Shown piece by piece: positions 1 to 8,917 of a stretch of DNA of 64,000 bases (its first letter is position 1; each line of letters begins with the position of its first letter). The stretch comes from Pseudomonas sp. LP_7_YM. Its GTDB lineage: Bacteria > Pseudomonadota > Gammaproteobacteria > Pseudomonadales > Pseudomonadaceae. The position numbers were made by a program, and so were the translations under genes. The notes beneath the pieces are model-generated. The model was not told where the DNA came from. It saw nothing but the letters and a program-made list of their open reading frames with translations, and did no database searches. The DNA is taken from positions 234,647 to 298,646 of the forward strand of contig NZ_SOCT01000006.1 in assembly GCF_004364435.1 (NCBI RefSeq), given 5' to 3'.

Positions 1-1
1 C

Positions 2-43
2 GAGCGCCAGAAAACCATGCTGGCCAAGGCCAGAAAGTATTGA
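2..43 (+). CDS. C-terminal end of an upstream gene (partial)
   Basis: An open frame enters from the left edge and stops with TGA at 41-43. Only 13 residues are visible, ending in a basic tail (AKARKY). This is too little to name the product. The frame is called because it is open to the edge and is followed at once by non-coding repeat sequence. Confidence 0.4.
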   Translation, partial: ERQKTMLAKARKY

Positions 44-66
44 CGAACACACTGTAGAAGAGTGCT

Positions 67-119
67 TGCCCGCGATGGTGGTCTGTCGTTCGCGTCTGAC
101 ACACCCCTGATCGCGGGCA
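67..119. repeat. Intergenic palindromic element (REP-like)
   Basis: The 10-base arm TGCCCGCGAT at 67-76 is matched exactly by its inverse ATCGCGGGCA at 110-119, with about 33 bases between. Elements with GCCCGCGAT or CTCGCGAT arms are common between pseudomonad genes. No T-run follows, so it is not a clear terminator. Confidence 0.55.
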
Positions 120-187
120 CGCGCGCTCGTGCAGGTGAAAACGTATTCATCCTGTAGAGCAGATTGCTACAGGCAGAGGAGATAGAG

Positions 188-1207
188 ATGAAAATCGGAC
201 TTATCGGCTACGGCAAGGGCGGCCGCTTCTTTCATGCCCCGCTGATCGCAAGCATGCCCGGCACGACGTTTGCCGGTGTGGTGACCACATCACCTGAACG
301 CCGCCAGGACCTGAAAGAGGATTACCCCAAAGTCGCGGCCTTCGACAGCATGGCCGACCTGGTGAACGCCGGTGTCGATGCGGTGGTGATTTCTACCCCG
401 CTGGCCTCGCGTCACGCGTTGATTCTGCAAGCCATCGAACTCGGCGTGCCGGTGATCAGCGATAAGCCATTCGCTCCAAATGCCGAAGATGCCCAGGCGC
501 TGGTGGATGCTGCTGAGCGCCGCGGTGTGCTGCTGAGCGTTTATCAGAATCGGCGTTGGGATTCGGATTTCCTTACGGTGCGCAAGCTGATTGATCAGGG
601 CGTGTTGGGTCAGATCACTCGTTTCGAGTCCCGGGTCGAGCGGTATACGCCGTCTTCGGTGGGCAAGGAGAGCGGCGGAGGGGTTCTGCGGGATCTGGGC
701 AGCCATCTGATAGATCAAGCGTTGCTGTTGTTCGGCCCGGCGAAACGGGTCTATGCCGAACTGGAGTTCGCCACACTGCAGAAAACGGTCGATCACGGAT
801 TCTTCGTCTCCTTGATCCATGCCAGCGGAGTGACTTCGCACCTGTGGGGCAGTTGCCTGCAGAACGCCCAAGGGCCAAGGTTTCGGGTCAACGGCTCCAA
901 GGGCTGTTACACGGTCGATGGCCTCGACGGTCAGGAAGCTGCAACCCTGGCCGGGTTATCCCCTAAATCCGAAGGCGAGCGCTGGGGCGTCGAAGAGCAC
1001 AGGCGCTGGGGCTGGTTCGAGCAGGGTGAGCATCGCGAACGCGTACCGTCCGAGCGCGGCTGCTGGACAGAGTTTTATCGCCAGTTTCAAGAAGCAGTGA
1101 TGAGTCAGGGCCGCAACCCGGTGGATGCGCGGGAGGCGGTAGCGTCGGCGAAGGTGCTGGATGCGGCGCGGGTCAGTGCGCTGGAGGGAAGGGTTGTAGA
1201 GCTGTAA
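188..1207 (+). CDS. Gfo/Idh/MocA family NAD(P)-dependent oxidoreductase
   Basis: 339 residues. The N-terminus (MKIGLIGYGKGG) is a Rossmann nucleotide-binding loop, and SDKPF near residue 97 is the E/D-K-P motif of this family. The C-terminal half has the usual alpha/beta substrate domain. The start at 188 is preferred over an in-frame upstream codon at 164 because GAGGAG lies about 8 bases before it. Such enzymes oxidise sugars or cyclitols. The inositol-type ABC importer downstream suggests a role in inositol or a related polyol, but the substrate is inferred from context only. A 640-bp gap separates it from the importer, so they may not be cotranscribed. Confidence 0.85.
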   Translation: MKIGLIGYGKGGRFFHAPLIASMPGTTFAGVVTTSPERRQDLKEDYPKVAAFDSMADLVNAGVDAVVISTPLASRHALILQAIELGVPVISDKPFAPNAEDAQALVDAAERRGVLLSVYQNRRWDSDFLTVRKLIDQGVLGQITRFESRVERYTPSSVGKESGGGVLRDLGSHLIDQALLLFGPAKRVYAELEFATLQKTVDHGFFVSLIHASGVTSHLWGSCLQNAQGPRFRVNGSKGCYTVDGLDGQEAATLAGLSPKSEGERWGVEEHRRWGWFEQGEHRERVPSERGCWTEFYRQFQEAVMSQGRNPVDAREAVASAKVLDAARVSALEGRVVEL

Positions 1208-1231
1208 CAGGCACTTCACGGTTCGAACGGT

Positions 1232-1312
1232 GGGCGAATTCATTCGCGCAAGACAGGTCCGGCGATAGCGGTGTATCGACGGTAGCGTCCAATCGAGAAT
1301 TCGCTCCTGCGG
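1232..1312. repeat. Dispersed intergenic repeat (GAATTCATTCGCG / GAATTCGCTCCTGC type)
   Basis: GCGAATTCATTCGCG at 1234-1248 and GAATTCGCTCCTGC at 1297-1310 are two halves of the intergenic motif also seen near 18994, 46907 and 50967. Here both halves occur about 50 bases apart. Function unknown; typical of pseudomonad intergenic repeats. Confidence 0.5.
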
Positions 1313-1850
1313 GCGGACCTGCGCCTGCCTTCGGAACGAGGCGTAAGCCAATAAAAACCGAAATAGAAATAAATTCTAAAACTGGTTGAAGTAGAAATTA
1401 TTTTCCAATAGAGTCGTTTTCAGGTTGCCGCAATCGGCGTCCAGACCTCCTGTCGCAGGCCCTTCACAAGCCGTTGCGAAATAGGGCAGGACGAACGAAA
1501 CAAAAACAAGAAAGCCAAAAACACAGGTACCGCCAATGAACATCTTCAAACATGCCGCCCAGGTTTGCCGCCGTGCATCTGGATCCCCGCTCACCCCCTC
1601 CGATGCCGCGTCGCGTATCCAGCCAGCGATTGCCGCAGCGCTGGATCGAACCCTTGAGACCATCGCTCGCGTCCTGTGCGTACAACGTCACGGGGTCATG
1701 ATCTGCGGCACCTCGGCAGCGTCGGTCGCGCACTTTTCCAACCCGCACTTCGTCGATCACCCGGCTTCTCCCAAACCCTGAACAACATCGAACACCAGCA
1801 GTCGTTAGCCAATTTCACTACAACAACAAGAATTTGGAGAAAGACCGTTC
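1313..1850. other. Non-coding leader of the ABC importer; one doubtful 81-codon frame
   Basis: No convincing gene is seen. A frame at 1536-1781 (+) encodes 81 residues and includes an ICGTSAAS stretch that faintly recalls the SIS domain of RpiR-type regulators. It has no clear ribosome-binding site or recognisable HTH, so it is not called as a gene. The region is AT-richer around 1360-1400 and probably carries the importer promoter. Confidence 0.35.
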
Positions 1851-2780
1851 ATGAATACCAAAGCCCGTTTTACCTCTTTGGCTCTGGCCCTGCTACTCAG
1901 CAGTGGTGAGACCCTGGCGGCCGATCTGAAAATCGGGGTTGCCATGTCCCAGTTCGATGACACCTACCTGACCTACATGCGCGAGGACATGGGTAATAAA
2001 GTCAAGGATATGGGCGGCGTCGATCTGCAATTCGTCGACGGGCGCAACGACGTGAACAAGCAGCTCGATCAGGTTCAGGAGTTGATCGGCAAAAAAGTCG
2101 ACGCTCTGATCGTCAACCCGGTCGACACTGCCGCCACCGGACGCATCACCAAAGCGGCCACCGCCGCCGGCATTCCTCTGGTCTACGTCAACCGTCGCCC
2201 TGACGATCCGAAACTGCCAGCGGGTGTGGCTTCGGTCACCTCCGATGACAAGGAAGCCGGCCGTCTACAGATGCAATACATTGCCGACAAGCTTGGCGGC
2301 AGAGGCACCATCGTTATCTTGCTGGGCGAGCTGTCGAACAACTCCACCCGCGACCGCACCGAGGGCGTGAAAGAAGTGTTGAAAAAATACCCGGATATCA
2401 AGATCGCTGAAGAGCAGGAAGGTGCGTGGGGCCGGCAGAAAGGCATGGACATCACCAATAACTGGCTGACTCAGGGTCGCGACTTCAGTGCAGTGGTTTC
2501 CAACAATGACGAGATGGCCATTGGTGCCTCGATGGCATTGAAACAGGCCGGCAAGAAGCAGGGTGATGTGCTGGTCGCAGGTGTGGACGGCACGCCGGAT
2601 GGTCTGGCCGCTGTCAAGAAGGGCGATCTGACGGTCTCGGTATTCCAGGACGCCAAAGGCCAGGGCGAGGGAGCCATCGACGCGGCGGTGAAGCTGGCGA
2701 AGAAGGAAGCACTGCCGCAGCAGGCCATCGTGATTCCTTTCAGGCTGATCACCCCGGACAACGTCGGCACCTTCAAATAA
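1851..2780 (+). CDS. Sugar ABC transporter periplasmic binding protein, inositol/rhizopine type
   Basis: 309 residues with an N-terminal signal peptide (about 1-23, cleaved after ETLAA). The rest is a Peripl_BP_4 fold related to ribose-binding protein. DALIVNPVDT near 80-90, VSNNDEMAIGA near 220 and AGVDGTPDG near 245 match what I recall of rhizopine-binding MocB and inositol-binding IbpA proteins. GGAGA lies upstream of the ATG. It should deliver a cyclitol or pentose to the membrane components encoded next. Substrate assignment rests on recalled family resemblance and the adjacent MocA-type oxidoreductase. Confidence 0.85.
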   Translation: MNTKARFTSLALALLLSSGETLAADLKIGVAMSQFDDTYLTYMREDMGNKVKDMGGVDLQFVDGRNDVNKQLDQVQELIGKKVDALIVNPVDTAATGRITKAATAAGIPLVYVNRRPDDPKLPAGVASVTSDDKEAGRLQMQYIADKLGGRGTIVILLGELSNNSTRDRTEGVKEVLKKYPDIKIAEEQEGAWGRQKGMDITNNWLTQGRDFSAVVSNNDEMAIGASMALKQAGKKQGDVLVAGVDGTPDGLAAVKKGDLTVSVFQDAKGQGEGAIDAAVKLAKKEALPQQAIVIPFRLITPDNVGTFK

Positions 2781-2807
2781 CGTTCACATCACAACAACTG
2801 ACCGGAC

Positions 2808-2830
2808 GCAGAGGGCTGCCTGGCCTCTGC
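2808..2830 (+). promoter_or_regulatory. Intercistronic hairpin between binding-protein and ATPase genes
   Basis: GCAGAGG (2808-2814) pairs with CCTCTGC (2824-2830) across a 9-base loop. There is no following T-run. In binding-protein-dependent operons such hairpins often protect the upstream mRNA, allowing more binding protein than ATPase. That role is inferred. Confidence 0.5.
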
Positions 2831-2859
2831 CACCGATGTCATTTGAGGAGCCTGTGACC

Positions 2860-4428
2860 ATGCACGCTAGCGCTACTGCTTCGACCCCTGCCATTCCCGG
2901 CGCAACGACTGAACCCGCTACCAGCACCGCCGAGCATCCTTATCTGCTGGAAATCACCAATATCAGCAAAGGCTTCCCCGGCGTGGTGGCGCTGAACAAC
3001 GTGGAACTGCGCGTGCGGCCCGGCAGCGTACTGGCCCTGATGGGCGAGAACGGCGCGGGCAAGTCCACATTGATGAAAATCATCGCGGGCATCTACCAGC
3101 CCGATGCTGGCGAAATCCGCCTGCGGGGCAGGTCGGTGGTGTTCGACACGCCCCTGGCTGCACTGCAGTCGGGTATCGCGATGATTCATCAGGAGCTCAA
3201 CCTGATGCCGCACATGAGCATCGCCGAGAACATCTGGATCGGCCGTGAACAGCTCAACGGCCTGCACATGGTCGATCACCGGGCCATGCACCGCTGCACC
3301 GCCGAGTTGCTGGAGCGGTTGCGCATCAACCTCGATCCCGAAGAGCAGGTCGGCAATCTGAGCATCGCCGAGCGGCAGATGGTCGAGATCGCCAAGGCGG
3401 TGTCCTATGACTCCGACGTGTTGATCATGGACGAGCCAACGTCGGCTATTACCGAGAAGGAAGTGGCCCACCTGTTTTCGATCATTGCCGACTTGCGCGC
3501 CCAGGGTAAGGGCATCATCTACATCACCCACAAGATGAACGAAGTGTTCGCCATCGCTGATGAAGTCGCCGTGTTTCGTGACGGCGCCTACATCGGTCTG
3601 CAACGTGCTGACAGCATGGACGGCGACAGCCTGATTTCAATGATGGTGGGCCGGGAACTGACCCAATTGTTTCCCCTGCGTGACTCGCCCATAGGCAAGC
3701 TGCTGCTGTCGGTACGTGACCTGTCGCTGGACGGTGTTTTCGAGGGGGTTTCTTTCGATCTGCATGCCGGAGAAGTGCTGGGCATTGCCGGGCTGATGGG
3801 ATCAGGGCGCACCAATGTTGCCGAAACGATTTTTGGCATCACCCCTTGTACCCGGGGTGACATTTACCTGGATGGCGCGCCGATCAAGGTTACCGGCCCG
3901 CACTTCGCCATCGAAAAAGGTTTCGCCCTCTTGACCGAGGATCGCAAGCTCAGCGGTCTGTTTCCGTGCCTTTCGGTCCTGGAAAACATGGAGATGGCCG
4001 TGCTGCCGCATTACGCCGGCAGCGGCTTCGTGGATCAGAAGGCGCTGCGCACACTCTGCGAAGACATGTGCAAGAAGCTGCGGGTCAAGACGCCATCGCT
4101 TGAGCAGTGCATCGATACCCTGTCCGGCGGCAATCAGCAGAAAGCCTTGCTGGCGCGCTGGTTGATGACCAATCCCCGGGTGTTGATTCTCGACGAACCG
4201 ACCCGCGGTATCGACGTCGGCGCCAAGGCCGAGATTTATCGGCTGATTTCCCTGCTCGCCAGTGAGGGCATGGCGGTGATCATGATTTCTTCGGAACTGC
4301 CGGAGGTGCTGGGCATGAGCGACCGCGTGCTGGTCATGCACGAAGGCGAAATGATGGGCACGCTGGACCGTGCCGACGCAACCCAGGAACGGGTCATGCA
4401 CCTGGCTTCGGGTAATTCGATCCATTGA
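2860..4428 (+). CDS. Sugar ABC transporter ATP-binding protein (two ABC domains)
   Basis: 522 residues, RbsA/MglA type. Domain 1 has Walker A GENGAGKST, a degenerate signature (LSIAERQM) and Walker B LIMDEP. Domain 2 has an altered P-loop (GLMGSGRTN), signature LSGGNQQK and Walker B LILDEPTRG. This asymmetry is normal for carbohydrate-uptake family 2 ATPases. The start at 2860 is chosen because GAGGAG lies 9 bases upstream; an in-frame ATG at 2836 lacks a site. It works with the binding protein before it and the permease 62 bases after it. Confidence 0.92.
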   Translation: MHASATASTPAIPGATTEPATSTAEHPYLLEITNISKGFPGVVALNNVELRVRPGSVLALMGENGAGKSTLMKIIAGIYQPDAGEIRLRGRSVVFDTPLAALQSGIAMIHQELNLMPHMSIAENIWIGREQLNGLHMVDHRAMHRCTAELLERLRINLDPEEQVGNLSIAERQMVEIAKAVSYDSDVLIMDEPTSAITEKEVAHLFSIIADLRAQGKGIIYITHKMNEVFAIADEVAVFRDGAYIGLQRADSMDGDSLISMMVGRELTQLFPLRDSPIGKLLLSVRDLSLDGVFEGVSFDLHAGEVLGIAGLMGSGRTNVAETIFGITPCTRGDIYLDGAPIKVTGPHFAIEKGFALLTEDRKLSGLFPCLSVLENMEMAVLPHYAGSGFVDQKALRTLCEDMCKKLRVKTPSLEQCIDTLSGGNQQKALLARWLMTNPRVLILDEPTRGIDVGAKAEIYRLISLLASEGMAVIMISSELPEVLGMSDRVLVMHEGEMMGTLDRADATQERVMHLASGNSIH

Positions 4429-4490
4429 TGCCAAGGGCCCGTTTCAGGCCGTTGGGCCTGTTGTGGCCGGGACAAGAACAAGAGGCAGGT

Positions 4491-5519
4491 ATGAAGATGA
4501 ACGCGATACTGGAAAACAAACCCGCCCTGGCGCCAACCCGGCATAAACGCCGGATGCCCACCGAGCTGAGCATCCTACTGGTGCTGATCGGTATTGCCCT
4601 GATTTTCGAGGTGTTTGGCTGGGTCGTGCGCGATCAGAGTTTCCTCATGAACTCTCAACGGCTTGTGCTGATGATCCTGCAAGTGTCGATCATCGGCATG
4701 ATCGCGATTGGCGTGACGCAAGTCATCATCACCACCGGCATTGATCTGTCATCGGGCTCGGTGCTGGCGCTGACCGCGATGATCGCCGCCAGTCTTGCGC
4801 AATCGTCCGATTACGCCCGCGCCGTATTTCCGTCACTGACCGACCTGCCGGTGTGGATTCCCGTCGTCGCCGGACTTGGGGTCGGACTGCTGGCGGGAGC
4901 GATCAACGGCAGCATCATTGCCATCACCGGGATTCCACCGTTCATCGCCACCCTCGGCATGATGGTCTCGGCTCGCGGGCTGGCGCGCTTTTACACCGGT
5001 GGCCAGCCGGTGAGCATGCTCAATGATTCCTACACGGCCATTGGCCAGGGCGCGATGCCCGTGATCATCTTTCTGGTGGTCGCGGTGATCTTCCACATTG
5101 CCTTGCGTTACACCAAATATGGCAAGTACACCTACGCTATTGGTGGCAACATGCAAGCGGCGCGGACCTCAGGGATCAACGTCAAGCGTCATCTGGTGAT
5201 TGTCTACAGCATCGCCGGTCTGCTGGCAGGTCTGGCCGGCGTGGTCGCTTCGGCACGGGCTGCCACCGGTCAGGCGGGCATGGGGGTTTCCTACGAGCTG
5301 GATGCGATTGCCGCAGCCGTCATTGGCGGCACCAGCCTCTCCGGGGGCGTCGGGCGCATCACCGGAACGGTCATCGGCGCGCTGATTCTCGGGGTCATGG
5401 CCAGTGGTTTTACCTTCGTCGGTGTCGATGCCTATGTACAAGACATCATCAAAGGGCTGATTATCGTCGTCGCGGTGGTCATCGACCAATACCGTAACAA
5501 ACGCAAGCTCAAACGTTGA
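4491..5519 (+). CDS. Sugar ABC transporter permease (RbsC family)
   Basis: 342 residues with about 8-10 hydrophobic segments. The TGIDLSSGSVLALTAM stretch and the GGTSLSGGVGRI motif near residue 280 are characteristic of BPD_transp_2 (RbsC-like) permeases. The start at 4491 follows an AGAGGCAGGT site; an earlier in-frame ATG at 4425, overlapping the ATPase stop, has a poorly conserved leader and is not preferred. A small hairpin (CAGGCC/GGCCTG, 4445-4460) lies just before the gene. Last gene of the importer operon, followed directly by a terminator. Confidence 0.92.
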   Translation: MKMNAILENKPALAPTRHKRRMPTELSILLVLIGIALIFEVFGWVVRDQSFLMNSQRLVLMILQVSIIGMIAIGVTQVIITTGIDLSSGSVLALTAMIAASLAQSSDYARAVFPSLTDLPVWIPVVAGLGVGLLAGAINGSIIAITGIPPFIATLGMMVSARGLARFYTGGQPVSMLNDSYTAIGQGAMPVIIFLVVAVIFHIALRYTKYGKYTYAIGGNMQAARTSGINVKRHLVIVYSIAGLLAGLAGVVASARAATGQAGMGVSYELDAIAAAVIGGTSLSGGVGRITGTVIGALILGVMASGFTFVGVDAYVQDIIKGLIIVVAVVIDQYRNKRKLKR

Positions 5520-5538
5520 AAGTGGGATGGATTCCGGG

Positions 5539-5562
5539 AAAGGGCCTGTTTTCAGGCCTTTT
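5539..5562 (+). terminator. Rho-independent terminator of the ABC importer operon
   Basis: GGCCTG (5543-5548) and CAGGCC (5553-5558) form a stem around a TTTT loop. The stem is extended by A-T pairs and followed by a T-rich run. It starts 20 bases after the permease stop. Confidence 0.85.
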
Positions 5563-5966
5563 TCCTTTTTCATGTCGGTTTTGAACCGACGGGGCACCGG
5601 CCGGTCAGAGAACATCCGCAGCGTTCTTGCACAAGCATGCTTGCCCCGCTCTTGCGCTGTGTTGCTCGACGATGATATCGGCTGTTTGGGCGATTCGCGG
5701 GCGAGCGCGCTGTTAAGAACTACGGCATTGAAATTTGCTGAAACACCGGTTTTCCCCAATGACAACGGGGATTTGGGGGCTTGTTGAGTGAATCTTGTTC
5801 AATTATGTTGCCGACTGTGGAACCCGGCCTTAGACTGCCGCCCCTCGTAAATTGAGTGCCAGGTGGCGCTTGGAGATGATGGCGCCGGGGATCTCGATAC
5901 GTTTTACAGTCGGGCCAGAGCGCCCCCTTGATTTGCCTTAATGCACGTTTTTTTATAGAGAAATCA
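5563..5966. other. Non-coding region upstream of the dksA2-like gene
   Basis: About 400 bases with no supported gene. I looked for a Zur-type operator, because DksA2 is zinc-regulated in P. aeruginosa, and saw no clear match. Short CCCC/GGGG arms around 5755-5780 are weak. Confidence 0.4.
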
Positions 5967-6371
5967 ATGACCAAGGAAAAGTTGCTGGCGATGCCGGCCG
6001 ATGACTACATGAACGCAGAGCAACATGCGTTCTTCATCGAGTTGCTGCAAGCCATGAAAGTGGAAATCCACGAGCGCATCGAGCAGAGCCGTATCGCTAT
6101 CGAAAGCCTGGACACCCCGGCTGATCCCGCTGATGCTGCTTCCGTCGAAGAAGAGCGTCACTGGCTGGTCAATGTCATCGAGCGCGACCAGCGCATGCTT
6201 CCACAATTGGAAATGGCCTTGACCCGTATCGCCGAAGACACCTTTGGCTGGTGCGATGACAGCGGTGAGCCGATCGGCCTGAAGCGTTTGCTGATCAGCC
6301 CCACCACCAAGTACTGCATCGAAGCCCAGGAACGCCACGAACAGATCGACCGCCACCAGCGTCAGGCCTGA
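5967..6371 (+). CDS. dksA2: DksA/TraR family RNA polymerase secondary-channel factor, two-cysteine DksA2 type
   Basis: 134 residues. The coiled-coil tip has the D-x-x-D-x-A motif (DPADAA, 53-58), needed by DksA proteins to act on the polymerase active site. The C-terminal zinc-finger region keeps only two cysteines (C96 in GWCDDSG and C117 in YCIEA) where canonical DksA has four. This matches the zinc-independent DksA2 described in P. aeruginosa, including the CIEAQERHE ending. Expected role: ppGpp-assisted control of transcription, replacing DksA under zinc limitation. It stands alone with its own terminator. The start gives the DksA2-like N-terminus; its ribosome-binding site is weak. Confidence 0.85.
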   Translation: MTKEKLLAMPADDYMNAEQHAFFIELLQAMKVEIHERIEQSRIAIESLDTPADPADAASVEEERHWLVNVIERDQRMLPQLEMALTRIAEDTFGWCDDSGEPIGLKRLLISPTTKYCIEAQERHEQIDRHQRQA

Positions 6372-6393
6372 TCCAGCCGACCTGAGTGCCAGG

Positions 6394-6426
6394 CCCGACT
6401 GCCTTTCAGAGGCCGTCGGGTTTTTT
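6394..6426 (+). terminator. Rho-independent terminator after dksA2
   Basis: CCCGAC (6394-6399) pairs with GTCGGG (6415-6420), with an inner GCCT/AGGC stem, followed by six T. It lies 23 bases after the stop codon. Confidence 0.9.
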
Positions 6427-6565
6427 GTCGTCTGCATTTTTTCAGTCAGCTTGCCTGTCGTTGATTTTGATAAATCCGACCGACTACCACCAACGACTCA
6501 TGGCGCATTGCCGCCTTCTGACGTTTAATGCTTTCAAATAATGATAAGCAGGGAAGGTCAAGGAT

Positions 6566-8191
6566 ATGGCTGCTGACGGAAGTTACACAGGGACGCTTTC
6601 CCCTCAATTACCACTGGCGACCGTCGGGCCCTGGCGCTGGTTGACGCCTGTACTGCAGAGTGTGGCGCTGTGCCTGTTATTCGCGGCGATGGCCTGGAGC
6701 CTGAGGTCGGTCTATGCCTGCCTGCCGCTCGGCCTGTTGATCCTGTGGCTACCTCGTTTCTTGCCTTTGCGTGCGTTGCCCGCGCCTGAAGCCAACCATG
6801 ACGACGCGGTCGAACGCCTGACTCGCGACCTTTCACGCAGCACCAGTCACAACGCCCTGTCTGCCGCAGCCGTGGCATTTTCCGTCAAGCAATTGGCAAG
6901 CAGACTGCAATCCCAAGTCAATGCTGCCGAGCAGATTGTCAGCAGTGCCGACGTGATGATTGCCACCGAAAGGTCAACTTCCTCGCTCAGCCAGCAGGCG
7001 CTGAGTGCGGCCAGCGAAGCGCGGCAAAGCAGTGATGCCGGGCTCGCTGTGCTCACAGAGTCGATTGCCCTGATGCACCAGCTCAGTGAACGCGCCGACA
7101 GCAGCCGTCAGTTGATCGAAGCCCTCAGTCAGCGCAGCGAAGACATTCAACGGGTCACCTCTGTCATTCAATCGATCGCCAGCCAGACCAACCTGCTGGC
7201 CCTCAACGCCGCTATTGAAGCGGCGCGCGCTGGTGAGCATGGCCGGGGTTTTGCGGTCGTCGCCGACGAGGTGCGCGGCCTGGCCGGGCGAACTGCCGCA
7301 GCCACTGGCGAAGTGGGGCAAATGGTCGCCGACATCCAGCAGCGAACGGCACAAGTGGTCGAACAGATTCGTCAGTTGTCCGGCGATCTGAGCGGCGGCG
7401 TCGAGCAGGTGGAAACCACCGGGCGACAATTATCGAGCATCGCGCAACTCGCAGCGGGCGTGGAGGGGCAGGTCAACGAGATTGCCGCGGGCGCGGAAAC
7501 CAATCAGACCCAGCTGAGCAGCCTGTTCGTGGCCGTGGAGCAGATGCGCAGCGACCTGGCCATCAGTGATGAGCAAACGCGTCAATTGGCCAAGGCTGCC
7601 GTGCAAATGGAGGGGCAGGCCGAAACCATCAGCGAGCGGCTGGCCGAGGTGGGGCTGGATGACTATCACCAGCGCGTTTACGATTTGGCGCGTGAAGGTG
7701 CGAGCCAGATTGCGAACAAGTTCGAGCAGGACATCGACCAGCACAGAGTCAGCCTGGACGATCTGTTTGACCGCAGTTACCGACTCATCGGCAATACTTC
7801 ACCAGCCAAATATCAAACACGCTTCGACCGCTATACCGATCAGGTGCTGCCAGCGATTCAGGAGCCCTTGCTCAGTCGTCACGAAGGCCTGGTATTTGCC
7901 ATTGCCTGTACGCAGCAAGGCTACGTACCGACCCATAACCATGCGTTCAGCAAGCCGCTGACCGGCGACGCTGCGGTGGACACCGTACAAAATCGCACCA
8001 AGCGCAAATTCGAGGACCGGACCGGTATTCGCTGCGGCAGCCATCAGCAACCCATCCTGCTGCAGACCTACACCCGCGACACTGGCGAGTTGATGCACGA
8101 TCTATCGGTGCCGATCATGGTCAAGGGCCGGCATTGGGGAGGCTTGCGATTGGGCTACAAGCCCGAAGGTGGGGCTGCAGGTCATCGTTAA
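6566..8191 (+). CDS. Methyl-accepting chemotaxis protein with C-terminal sensor domain
   Basis: 541 residues. Two closely spaced hydrophobic segments (about 28-72) leave almost no periplasmic loop, so there is no external ligand domain. The signalling hairpin tip (LNAAIEAARAGEHGRGF) lies near 210-240. After the signalling domain comes a soluble domain of about 150 residues (390-535) with LPAIQEPLL, YVPTHNHAF and a final HWGGLRLGY. I recall this domain from the C-terminus of alpha- and beta-proteobacterial chemoreceptors. The input is therefore probably cytoplasmic, for example redox or a metabolite; the ligand is unknown. AAGGAT precedes the ATG. Confidence 0.88.
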   Translation: MAADGSYTGTLSPQLPLATVGPWRWLTPVLQSVALCLLFAAMAWSLRSVYACLPLGLLILWLPRFLPLRALPAPEANHDDAVERLTRDLSRSTSHNALSAAAVAFSVKQLASRLQSQVNAAEQIVSSADVMIATERSTSSLSQQALSAASEARQSSDAGLAVLTESIALMHQLSERADSSRQLIEALSQRSEDIQRVTSVIQSIASQTNLLALNAAIEAARAGEHGRGFAVVADEVRGLAGRTAAATGEVGQMVADIQQRTAQVVEQIRQLSGDLSGGVEQVETTGRQLSSIAQLAAGVEGQVNEIAAGAETNQTQLSSLFVAVEQMRSDLAISDEQTRQLAKAAVQMEGQAETISERLAEVGLDDYHQRVYDLAREGASQIANKFEQDIDQHRVSLDDLFDRSYRLIGNTSPAKYQTRFDRYTDQVLPAIQEPLLSRHEGLVFAIACTQQGYVPTHNHAFSKPLTGDAAVDTVQNRTKRKFEDRTGIRCGSHQQPILLQTYTRDTGELMHDLSVPIMVKGRHWGGLRLGYKPEGGAAGHR

Positions 8192-8917
8192 TGCGTGTGC
8201 GTTTCAAAAGGGTTGATCAAAAAAAGAGGGTGATCACTAATTCTATATATAACCGGCCATGGCTGTTGGGGATTTGATATTCGTCGCCGGGTATGCGGCT
8301 TAATGACATCCATTAGTCTTGTTGTTGACGCAGCATCACCAAGCGCAACCACTTTTCGTACAGAGCCTTATAAATGATGAGCCGGAAGCTGTTTATTACG
8401 AGGATACTGCTGTCGATTGCGAGCTAAAGACCGTTGACCGGCTTGAAAAGACAGGGGTTTATCGTCGGGCCGGTAGTTGTCGCTCTCACCCGATCCTGTC
8501 GAGGTTCTAGCCGATTTAACAGGACCCTTTATCGTCATGAAAGTAGCCGGACGGCAGCCAAAGGCGGATCGCCGTTGGCTAAGCCATGCGCTCTATTCCC
8601 TTGAGCTGGCTTGGCGCAGCTGCCTTTTGCATTGACAGCGTGAGCTTCACTGCCATGATAACGGCGAAATGATGTTTGGTTATTGTCTGTAACTTTCCCT
8701 ATTGATGGACTGTTGGCTTGTTCTGTAAGTTTTTAATTCTTGTGTCGTGGGAAATAGTTCTCTGGTTTTTTTAATTATCCGATATTTAAGTGGGAAATTT
8801 CTGATATTGATTTTGGTGCATTGACGATTGGATATGTAAGAGCATTCTGTGAGTTATATGTCCGGATATGTAAAAGGCTATTCGGATTTCTGATCGACAC
8901 TCACAAGTGATTTGCAT
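8192..8917. other. AT-rich intergenic region with one strong hairpin
   Basis: About 725 bases without a supported gene; a 63-codon frame at 8319-8510 has no convincing start signal. AGCCAAAGGCG (8556-8566) and CGCCGTTGGCT (8570-8580) form an 11-bp stem with one mismatch and a 3-base loop, without a T-run. From about 8690 to 8900 the base composition is much more AT-rich than its surroundings, as often seen before transferred effector genes. Confidence 0.5.

Noticed and set aside
1536..1781. 81-codon plus-strand frame before the importer
   Set aside because: A faint SIS-like stretch (ICGTSAAS) is not enough; no start signal and no DNA-binding domain. It is mentioned only as a doubtful remnant.
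8319..8510. 63-codon frame between the chemoreceptor and the lipase, considered as an immunity gene
   Set aside because: No signal peptide, no ribosome-binding site and no recognisable sequence. Immunity proteins of Tle lipases are usually lipoproteins or periplasmic.
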